This document shows, piece after piece, positions 15,495 to 22,236 of a DNA stretch of 34,461 nucleotides (position 1 is its first letter; each line of letters opens with the position of its first letter). Made by a program: the position numbers and the translations under genes. This DNA comes from an uncultured Bacteroidia bacterium. Its GTDB lineage: Bacteria > Bacteroidota > Bacteroidia > Bacteroidales > ML635J-15. The stretch lies in contig CADARW010000005.1 of NCBI GenBank assembly GCA_902790405.1, positions 1-34,461 of the forward strand, in the 5' to 3' direction. The notes below the pieces were generated by a model. The model had not been told where the DNA came from and made no database searches. It was given only the letters and a program-made list of their open reading frames with translations.

Positions 15495-16844
15495 ATGGGG
15501 TTGGCATCGAAAGAATCAATTGAAAAATTGGTGAAAAATGCATCTCTTGCTGTTGGTGATATGTATCCCATCATCAAGCAGGATATGCATGTTATGGCGG
15601 AATGTGACGATGGAGTATTGCCACTTTTAAGATTGGTTCCCGAACTGAGGATGAATGTTCGTTTCATTCTTGTCGATTTGGAATCAAGTTTCCGTGCATT
15701 AATGAACGCTAGTAGTGCTGTTGAGAAACGTCTTCACCTTATCAATATTCGAGCTGATATCTACGAAAGTTATAAACTTCTTTACGGATATGGGAAGTCA
15801 CGACAACATACAGCTTGGTCAAAGATAGGAGGTGAATTACAGGCTCTCCAAGAGTCGAGTGCGGAAAAAGCCTATGAACAATTGGGAAAGGAATATGATG
15901 CTATAACGCCTTTTTTGGTCCAAATAAAAACATCCCTCCGGGACAAGGATAACCGAAATCTGACCTACCACTATGATGGAAATCTATTGAAGGTTTACCA
16001 GAATATACTTGAAGCTACAGACGAGGAGGGAATGTGTAGGAGGATTATCCCGATTTTCGATACGCTTCTGGCCGTTTTGATTTTCTGCGATCATGTTGAA
16101 CTTGTTGAGAAATCCCAAGGACATGTCTTGCCTAAAACCGATGTTCGTGATAATTATAAACTGACTATTCAAAGATTATTTGCGAAGACTCTCGGTTCGA
16201 ATGTGCGTATGCGACAGATTACAAAACAGTTTTTGGATAATGCATCGCAAATTGATACTTTGGCAAAAACAACCAAGAGCCTTGTCAATATTCAAGAATA
16301 CGCCAAGACCAACTGTTCACTGATAGATTTTCCTGAAGCTGGAAATATGGTAAAAATGTCACAAACGCATTTACTGATACAGATAATGCTTGTGAATATT
16401 GCATCTGACCTAAATGCATACCTTAACTCTGGCAGTGAACCAGAATATGCATTCATAATGCGTCGTTTGACTGTCATCCGTTATGCTGTGCTTTCTCAAC
16501 TATTTGGCTATAGCGATGATGAGCGTGAGAACTCTTTATGGGCATCTATTTACAAGATGATCCCCGAGAATTATGATGCTTTTGTATGTAGCGCCAAACA
16601 AATAAGAATGGAACTTGAAAATTTAATTGATGCATCGGATAAAAAGATAAGGACACTCTACACCCATTTGATTAATAGACGTAGAAATAATGTTCCAGCT
16701 ATCATCGCAACAATGGAAGCGGCAAATCCAGTAACGGAATTGAAGAAAACAGAAGCCTTGGTAAGAGCAACAACCAAAATTAGTAGATTTTTGAAAGCCT
16801 TGATGGATAAGCTTGCCAAGGATGCCCATGCAAAGGTAAATTAA
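15495..16844 (+). CDS. Cassette gene D: helical protein with duplicated HEPN-like unit
   Basis: 449 aa, almost entirely helical, cytoplasmic. The two halves look homologous by eye. ILVDLESSFRALMNAS...LINIRADIYESYKLLYGY (about 58-99) aligns with MLVNIASDLNAYLNSG...RRLTVIRYAVLSQLFGY (about 298-339). Each is followed by a W-x3-I-like segment and then an R-x4-H motif: DNRNLTYHYD (Arg154, His159) in the first half and KKIRTLYTHLI (Arg386, His391) in the second. HEPN domains work as dimers around paired R-x4-H sites, so a fused pair would form the dimer within one chain. The family itself is unknown to me. It starts 4 bp after gene C and closes the cassette, with no obvious terminator after it. Confidence 0.7.
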   Translation: MGLASKESIEKLVKNASLAVGDMYPIIKQDMHVMAECDDGVLPLLRLVPELRMNVRFILVDLESSFRALMNASSAVEKRLHLINIRADIYESYKLLYGYGKSRQHTAWSKIGGELQALQESSAEKAYEQLGKEYDAITPFLVQIKTSLRDKDNRNLTYHYDGNLLKVYQNILEATDEEGMCRRIIPIFDTLLAVLIFCDHVELVEKSQGHVLPKTDVRDNYKLTIQRLFAKTLGSNVRMRQITKQFLDNASQIDTLAKTTKSLVNIQEYAKTNCSLIDFPEAGNMVKMSQTHLLIQIMLVNIASDLNAYLNSGSEPEYAFIMRRLTVIRYAVLSQLFGYSDDERENSLWASIYKMIPENYDAFVCSAKQIRMELENLIDASDKKIRTLYTHLINRRRNNVPAIIATMEAANPVTELKKTEALVRATTKISRFLKALMDKLAKDAHAKVN

Positions 16845-17089
16845 TCAGAGAATAATCAAATTGAAAATAGAGATATGTTCAAATTAGACAGGTTTATGTT
16901 TAGACAGGCTCGCCATAAATGACGGTGACTCGTTCTGAGCTTGCCGAAGGGCGTTCCGCCCGAGCAGTATGTTCGAAGCAGATATTCAGGTCAACCGACG
17001 CATGAGCGTACACAAAGCCAAATTTGTTTGAGCTTTGTTGAGGGAGAAGGAAGAAAACGAAGTCAAATCCGCAGATAGCACAGATATGG
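16845..17089. other. Intergenic stretch after the cassette, no gene seen
   Basis: No ORF with recognisable content is present. It contains a short direct repeat (TTAGACAGG at about 16884 and 16898) and a G+C-richer patch (CCGAAGGGCGTTCCGCCCGAGC) that differs in texture from the A+T-rich cassette, suggesting a junction between sequences of different origin. Confidence 0.5.
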
Positions 17090-17223
17090 CTCGCCAGGCG
17101 GTGAGCGGCTGAGATGTGAAGGAATAAATTCAGCTAACCGCCACATCAAATTTTCGCCAAGTGGGTGAATGAGGCAGAAAATAATAAAACGCTGCTGAGA
17201 AGGTCTCCTATGCAGCTGGCGAG
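17090..17223. repeat. 134-bp element bounded by 8-bp inverted repeats, internally structured
   Basis: CTCGCCAG (17090-17097) and CTGGCGAG (17216-17223) are exact reverse complements. Inside, GGCGGTGAGC (17097-17106) can pair with GCTAACCGCC (17133-17142) with one mismatch, GATGTG (17112-17117) is complementary to CACATC (17142-17147), and GCTGC (about 17191) can pair with GCAGC (17212-17216). This could be a MITE-like or REP-like element or a multi-branched RNA. The minus strand has a 63-codon ORF across it (17063-17254) that I regard as spurious. Confidence 0.5.
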
Positions 17224-17316
17224 TGTTTGTGACACAATAAAGAAAATAATACAAATCATAAAAAATGGAGCAACGGTCTTCTCCTGTTGCCCCTTTCGAT
17301 TATTGGGATTTACATA

Positions 17317-17511
17317 TTATTCCACATTGCTCAGTTTCTTGTAACTTGATGATATTGCTATTTTCTTGTACTCATTCTTGTACTCATCGTCGGCAGATTG
17401 TTCGTAATTTCTGGTCACTGATTTTTCGTCCAATTCTCCTTTTGCAAAAATATGCTTAATATGTTCGCTAATATTCGATTTTCTGGATTAATACAGAAGA
17501 ACTAATTGCTT
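17317..17511 (-). pseudogene. Remnant resembling the N-terminal part of a RhuM-family protein
   Basis: The minus strand reads KQLVLLY, a TAA stop (17490-17488), then SRKSNISEHIKHIFAKGELD followed by EKSVTRNYEQSADDEY and, after further residues, a stop at 17317. The NISEHIKHIFAKGELDEKSV segment closely resembles the conserved start of RhuM family virulence proteins (typically ...NIS.HI.NIF.EGELDE.SV...TA.DGKTY), and the in-frame TAA sits where those proteins have Gln, one base from CAA. No start codon fits and the sequence loses family character after DDEY, where a 12-bp duplication (encoding EYKNEYK) is seen. It is a decayed gene at the right side of the accessory region. Confidence 0.42.
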
Positions 17512-17576
17512 TTATACATAGAATATGGTATACTTTTTATTGTTAATTCTGATTGCGGATTTACAAAAAACAGAAT

Positions 17577-17612
17577 AAAAAAAGAACGTGCCCCAAATTT
17601 GAGGCACGTTCC
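17577..17612 (-). terminator. Rho-independent terminator of nifJ
   Basis: GAACGTGCC (17584-17592) and GGCACGTTC (17603-17611) form a perfect 9-bp stem with a 10-nt A+T-rich loop. On the minus strand it is followed by a run of seven T (17583-17577). It lies 27 bp beyond the nifJ stop. Confidence 0.88.
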
Positions 17613-17638
17613 ATATTATGAAACAATTCTATTCAAAA

Positions 17639-20600
17639 TTATTTCTCTTCGCTCAGCTTCTTGTAGCCTTCGTATCTCAGCTTTGCAAACTGCTCGGTCT
17701 TAGCGAACAATTCCTTAGCTTCTTCTGGGAAGGTCTTGAGAAGCGAGTTGTAACGAACTTCGCCCATGATGAAGTCCTGGAACTTGCTCCAATCCGGTTC
17801 CTTGCTGTCGAGGTGGAATCCGTTCTGTCCGGCTTCTTCCTCAGCAGGGTTGAAACGCCACAAGTGCCAGTAACCGCAATCAACAGCAAGCTTTTCTTCG
17901 TGCTGTGTGCGACCCATACCAACCTTGATACCGTGGTTGATACATGGAGCGTAGCAGATTACCAATGATGGTCCGTGATATGCTTCAGCTTCCTTGATTG
18001 CCTTGAAGTACTGAGCCTGGCTTGCACCCATTGCAACCTGTGCAACATATACATAACCGTAGCTCTTTGCAATCATACCAAGGTCTTTCTTGCGAACCTT
18101 CTTGCCCGATGCAGCAAACTTAGCAACAGCACCTGCTGGAGTTGCCTTTGACGACTGTCCACCAGTGTTGGAGTAAACTTCGGTATCGAGAACGAGTACG
18201 TTAACGTCTTCGCCGCTTGCCAATACATGGTCGAGACCGCCGAAACCTATATCGTATGCCCAGCCGTCACCACCAAATATCCACTGCGATTTCTTTACAA
18301 GGTGATCCTTGAGGTCAACAATCTGCTTGCAGTAGTCGCAACCGCACTTTTCGCATGCAGCAACGATCTTGTCTGCCAATTCAGCAGTCTTGATACCACA
18401 TTCGCGGTTGTCGATCCATTCCTGGAACATAGCCTTGATTTCCTTGCTGCAGCAATCGCATTCAGCGATAGCTTCGCGCATGATGCGTTCAACGCGGTCG
18501 CGCATCTGGCGGGTTGCTGTTGCCATACCGAGGCCAAATTCAGCGTTGTCTTCGAACAAGCTGTTTGCCCAAGCAACACCCTTGCCAGTACGGTAGTTCT
18601 TGCAGTATGGAGTTGCAGGAGCCGAACCACCATAGATTGACGAACAACCTGTTGCGTTTGCAACGAGCATTCTTTCGCCGAACAACTGAGTGATAGTCTT
18701 GATATAAGGAGTTTCACCACAACCTGCGCAAGCTCCCGAGAACTCGAACAACGGCTGTGCGAACTGGCTGTTCTTAACATTTGCGTACTTGTCGATGAGG
18801 TTGTCCTTGTAGGTAACCTTCTTCTGGCTGTAGTTCCAGTTGTCAACTTCACCAAGCTGGCTTTCGAAAGGCTTCATAACCAATGCCTTTTCCTTAGCAG
18901 GACATACGTCGGCGCAGTTACCGCAGCCTGTGCAGTCCATAGCCGATACCTGCATACGGAAATGCATACCTGCAAATTCCTTCGGCATCTTGATGTCGGC
19001 AGTCTTCATCGACTTAGGAGCCTTCTTGAGTTCTGCATCGGTCATTACAACCGGACGGATTGCAGCGTGAGGACATACGAGTGAGCACTGGTTGCACTGG
19101 ATACACTTTGTGTTGTCCCATTCTGGAACCATAGTAGCAACACCACGCTTTTCGTATGCTGTAGTACCTGCTGGGAAAGTACCGTCGATAATGTCCTTGA
19201 ATGCGCTTACAGGCAGGTCGTTACCGCACTGTGCAACCATTGGACGCATAACCTTGTTGATGAATTCAGGATCGTTGTCGTTGTGTTCGAACTTGAATTC
19301 GGTTGTGCAGTTCAAGTTAGCCCATTCTGCAGGAATTTCAACCTTCTGGATTTCTCCACCACGGTCAACTGCTGCATAGTTCTTGTTAACAACATCTTCA
19401 CCCTTCTTGCCGTACGACTTAACGATGAATTTCTTCATCTGCTCTACTGCGAGGTCGTAAGGAATAACGCCCGAAATCTTGAAGAATGCGCTCTGGAGGA
19501 TGGTGTTGGTTCTGTTGCCAAGACCGATTTCCATTGCAATCTTAGTAGCGTCGATGATGTACATGTTGATGTTGTTGAGAGCCAAGTACTTCTTAACATA
19601 GTCAGGAAGATGCTTCTTTGTCTCTTCAACGCTCCACGGTGAGTTGTAGAGGAATGTACCGTTCTTCTTCAATCCGCGCAAGCAGTCGTACTTGCGGAGG
19701 TATGAAGGAACATGAACTGCTACGAAATCAGGAGTACCTACAAGATACGGAGCAAGTATTGGCTGGTCGCCGAAACGCAAGTGCGAGCAGGTGTAACCGC
19801 CCGACTTCTTTGAGTCGTAGTCGAAGTAAGCCTGGCTGTACTTGTTGGTGTTGTCACCGATTATCTTGATAGAGTTCTTGTTAGCACCTACAGTACCATC
19901 AGCACCAAGTCCGTAGAACTTAGCTTCGAATGTGCCCTTCGGGAGAATTGAAATTTCCTTGCCAACTTTGAGTGATCTGCGGGTAACATCGTCCTTGATA
20001 CCAACTGTGAACTGGTTCATTGGCTTGTCTGAAGCAAGGTTCTTGTAAACTGCAAGAATCTGAGCTGGAGTTGTGTCCTTTGATGACAAACCGTAGCGTC
20101 CGCCGATAATCATAGGCTTCTTTGTGCTGTCCTTGAATGCTTCAACAACATCGAGGTACAGAGGATCACCGTTTGCACCTGGTTCCTTTGTTCTGTCGAG
20201 AACGCAGATTCTCTTAACGGTCTTAGGCATAATTGCCATCAAGTACTTGGTTGAGAATGGACGATACAGGTGAACTGTAACGAGACCGAGCTTCTTGCCG
20301 TTCTTGTTTTCCTTGTCGATAACGGTCTTGATAACGTCGTTAACCGAACCCATAGCGATGATGATGTCGGTAGCGTCTTTTGCACCGTAGTAAACGAAAG
20401 GAGCATATTCACGACCTGTGATCTTGCTCAACTGCTTCATGTATTTAGCTACAATGTCGGGAAGAGCATCGTAGTACTTGTTCTGCAATTCTCTTGTCTG
20501 GAAGTAGATATCGGGGTTCTGAGCAGTACCACGTGTTACAGGATGCTCTGGGTTGAGAGCTCTGTCGCGATATTCCTTCAAAGCCTTGTAGTTAACGAGC

Positions 20601-21181
20601 TTGCGGAGTTTTTCCATATCAGCTGCTTCTACCTTCTGGATTTCGTGAGATGTACGGAAACCGTCGAAGAAGTGGAGGAAAGGAACGCGACCTTCGATAG
20701 CTGCGAGGTGAGCTACTGGAGCGAGGTCCATGATTTCCTGTACCGAGCTAGTTGCAAGCATTGCGAAACCAGTCTGGCGTGCACTCATTACGTCGGCATG
20801 GTCACCGAAGATTGACAAAGCCTGAGCTGCCAAAGCACGAGCCGAAACGTGGAAAACGCCAGGGAGCAATTCGCCTGAAATCTTGTACATGTTCGGAATC
20901 ATAAGCAGCAAGCCCTGCGATGCGGTGTAGGTAGTTGTGAGGGCACCAGCCTGCAACGAACCGTGAACAGCACCTGCAGCACCAGCTTCCGACTGCATTT
21001 CAACTACTTTAACTGTTTCTCCGAAGATGTTCTTTCTGCCGCCTGCACTCCATTCGTCGATGTATTCAGCCATCGGTGACGACGGGGTGATAGGATAAAT
21101 AGCGGCAACTTCGCTAAACATGTAGGCAACGTGAGCTGCAGCGCAGTTACCATCACATGTCATGAATTTTTTTTCTGCCAT
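17639..21181 (-). CDS. nifJ: Pyruvate:ferredoxin (flavodoxin) oxidoreductase, single-chain
   Basis: 1180 aa, the normal length of the fused homodimeric enzyme. It oxidises pyruvate with CoA to acetyl-CoA and CO2 and passes electrons to ferredoxin or flavodoxin, a central step in anaerobic metabolism. Domain order from the N-terminus: the pyruvate-binding domain with IYPITPSSPMAEYIDEW (about 28-44); the gamma domain (about 420-620); two ferredoxin-type [4Fe-4S] motifs, CIQCNQCSLVCP (about 692-703) and CTGCGNCADVCP (about 748-759); then the TPP domain with GACAGCGETPYIKT (about 810), NATGCSSIYGGSAP and GDGWAYDIGFGGLDHV through DTEVYSNTGGQSSKATP (about 970-1015). Codon use is strongly biased, as expected of a highly expressed gene. 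It is monocistronic: its own promoter-like box lies upstream and a clean terminator downstream. Confidence 0.97.
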   Translation of the reverse strand: MAEKKFMTCDGNCAAAHVAYMFSEVAAIYPITPSSPMAEYIDEWSAGGRKNIFGETVKVVEMQSEAGAAGAVHGSLQAGALTTTYTASQGLLLMIPNMYKISGELLPGVFHVSARALAAQALSIFGDHADVMSARQTGFAMLATSSVQEIMDLAPVAHLAAIEGRVPFLHFFDGFRTSHEIQKVEAADMEKLRKLVNYKALKEYRDRALNPEHPVTRGTAQNPDIYFQTRELQNKYYDALPDIVAKYMKQLSKITGREYAPFVYYGAKDATDIIIAMGSVNDVIKTVIDKENKNGKKLGLVTVHLYRPFSTKYLMAIMPKTVKRICVLDRTKEPGANGDPLYLDVVEAFKDSTKKPMIIGGRYGLSSKDTTPAQILAVYKNLASDKPMNQFTVGIKDDVTRRSLKVGKEISILPKGTFEAKFYGLGADGTVGANKNSIKIIGDNTNKYSQAYFDYDSKKSGGYTCSHLRFGDQPILAPYLVGTPDFVAVHVPSYLRKYDCLRGLKKNGTFLYNSPWSVEETKKHLPDYVKKYLALNNINMYIIDATKIAMEIGLGNRTNTILQSAFFKISGVIPYDLAVEQMKKFIVKSYGKKGEDVVNKNYAAVDRGGEIQKVEIPAEWANLNCTTEFKFEHNDNDPEFINKVMRPMVAQCGNDLPVSAFKDIIDGTFPAGTTAYEKRGVATMVPEWDNTKCIQCNQCSLVCPHAAIRPVVMTDAELKKAPKSMKTADIKMPKEFAGMHFRMQVSAMDCTGCGNCADVCPAKEKALVMKPFESQLGEVDNWNYSQKKVTYKDNLIDKYANVKNSQFAQPLFEFSGACAGCGETPYIKTITQLFGERMLVANATGCSSIYGGSAPATPYCKNYRTGKGVAWANSLFEDNAEFGLGMATATRQMRDRVERIMREAIAECDCCSKEIKAMFQEWIDNRECGIKTAELADKIVAACEKCGCDYCKQIVDLKDHLVKKSQWIFGGDGWAYDIGFGGLDHVLASGEDVNVLVLDTEVYSNTGGQSSKATPAGAVAKFAASGKKVRKKDLGMIAKSYGYVYVAQVAMGASQAQYFKAIKEAEAYHGPSLVICYAPCINHGIKVGMGRTQHEEKLAVDCGYWHLWRFNPAEEEAGQNGFHLDSKEPDWSKFQDFIMGEVRYNSLLKTFPEEAKELFAKTEQFAKLRYEGYKKLSEEK

Positions 21182-21235
21182 AAACGTCTGTTATTTAAGA
21201 ATTTAATAAAATTTGTTACAAATAATGTTAATTCG

Positions 21236-21243
21236 CAAATATA
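21236..21243 (-). promoter_or_regulatory. -7 element upstream of nifJ
   Basis: The minus strand reads TATATTTG, a perfect TAnnTTTG, 54 bp before the nifJ ATG. No clear -33 TTTG was found. Confidence 0.45.
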
Positions 21244-21345
21244 CCTTTTTTATTGGGAACAGAAGATAATTTTGTGTATTTTTTTGAACAAAAATAAATA
21301 GGTGTAAATGTTTGTGTAACAGCCATGTCGGATTTGTGACCAGTT

Positions 21346-21466
21346 GTATCGGATTTGCAATCCGATACTTGCGAATATTAGCATTTGTAATGCGGATTAT
21401 AAATCCTTATATTCGTATCTTTCGGATTACAAATCCGAAAGACCGCGTATTAGCATTTGCAATGCG
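21346..21466. repeat. Head-to-head palindrome array (three units)
   Basis: Five palindromes, each with a 3-nt loop. P1 21346-21368 has a 10-bp stem around GGATT-TGC-AATCC. P2 21381-21393 is GCATT-TGT-AATGC. P3 21394-21406 is GGATT-ATA-AATCC. P4 21419-21441 has a 10-bp stem around GGATT-ACA-AATCC. P5 21453-21465 is GCATT-TGC-AATGC. P1-spacer-P2 (23+12+13 bp) is mirrored by P3-spacer-P4 (13+12+23 bp), so the first 96 bp are two inverted units. P5 with its GTATTA spacer is a third, partial unit in the first orientation. Confidence 0.8.
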
Positions 21467-21486
21467 TTATATAATGCGGAGCGGAT

Positions 21487-21512
21487 TTATCAATTGTCCA
21501 TTATCAATTGTC
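21487..21512. repeat. Two copies of a 12-bp repeat with 14-bp period (TTATCAATTGTC)
   Basis: Identical copies at 21487-21498 and 21501-21512, ending a few bases before the queE stop codon. The reverse complement (GACAATTGATAA) belongs to the same family as the repeat at the end of the WbuC gene. Confidence 0.75.
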
Positions 21513-21519
21513 AATTGAA

Positions 21520-22149
21520 CTATGGTATTCTCAAGAACTTATGCATCTGCACCGAAATCTTCCACTTCGGATTTTTCTTCACATAATCGACAACCATATC
21601 GCCGGTGCGCTTGAACTGGCTCCATTCTGGCTGGAGGTAGAGTTCACAGCGTCCGCTGACCTTTTGCGAGCATTTTTCTGCCCATTCGAGGTCGGTCTCG
21701 TCGAAAACTACGACTTTCAGTTCGTTGGCAAGCTGGTAGAACTCGGGCAATGGCGGCATCTGTTTCTTGGGCGATACGCAAATCCAGTCCCACACACCGC
21801 TGAACTCGTGTGCTCCGCTGGTTTCTATCATTGTGGTTATGCCTGCTTGCCGTGAAAGTTCGGTAAAACGGTTGAAATTATAAATTAATGGTTCTCCGCC
21901 TGTTACGACAATAGTGTCGGCAGTTGTATGCTTTACGCGCTCAATAATGTCATTTATCTTTACAAACTGGTCGAGGCGTGGAACCCACGATTCCTTTGAG
22001 TCGCACCAGCGGCAGGCAAGGTCGCATCCGCCCAAGCGCACAAAGTAGGCGGCTTTTCCACTGTTGAAGCCTTCGCCCTGTATGGTGTAGAATTCCTCGA
22101 GTACGGGAATTTTATCTTGTTTGAGTAAGTTTATGAATTCGTCTGTCAT
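21520..22149 (-). CDS. queE: 7-carboxy-7-deazaguanine synthase (radical SAM)
   Basis: 209 aa from the chosen ATG at 22149. QueE rearranges 6-carboxytetrahydropterin to 7-carboxy-7-deazaguanine on the way to queuosine. FYTIQGEGFNSGKAAYFVR precedes the cluster motif GCDLACRWCDS, whose Cx3Cx2C cysteines (Cys42, Cys46, Cys49) hold the [4Fe-4S] cluster. TIVVTGGEPLIY is the GGEP SAM-binding motif, and ETSGAHEF and CVSPKKQMPPLP are further QueE-type segments. An upstream in-frame ATG at 22194 would add 15 residues (MLVCLPVRNLL...), but these are encoded by one arm of a hairpin repeat, so I prefer the later start. No other queuosine genes are in the window. Confidence 0.9.
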   Translation of the reverse strand: MTDEFINLLKQDKIPVLEEFYTIQGEGFNSGKAAYFVRLGGCDLACRWCDSKESWVPRLDQFVKINDIIERVKHTTADTIVVTGGEPLIYNFNRFTELSRQAGITTMIETSGAHEFSGVWDWICVSPKKQMPPLPEFYQLANELKVVVFDETDLEWAEKCSQKVSGRCELYLQPEWSQFKRTGDMVVDYVKKNPKWKISVQMHKFLRIP

Positions 22150-22162
22150 GTTGTTCTTCTTT

Positions 22163-22232
22163 AGGAGATTCCGCACTGGCAGGCACACAAGCAACGTACC
22201 TTATGCTGTTCGCTTTGTCATGCGGAATGACT
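22163..22232. repeat. Hairpin repeat in the gap between the C1B peptidase and queE
   Basis: ATTCCGCA (22168-22175) and TGCGGAAT (22221-22228) form a perfect 8-bp stem enclosing 45 bp. The outer context GGAGATTCCGCA / TGCGGAATGAC resembles the dispersed hairpin repeats seen in many bacterial intergenic regions. It fills most of the 87-bp gap. Confidence 0.55.
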
Positions 22233-22236
22233 GTTA

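Noticed and set aside
12243-16844. Identification of the cassette as a known defence system (for example Hachiman, Zorya, Abi, CBASS)
   Set aside because: No helicase, motor, nucleotide cyclase or other hallmark protein of those systems is present, and the four proteins match none of their components by eye.
17063-17254. 63-codon minus-strand ORF over the structured repeat
   Set aside because: It lies across the inverted-repeat element, has no recognisable motif and no promoter or neighbour logic. I treat it as a chance frame.
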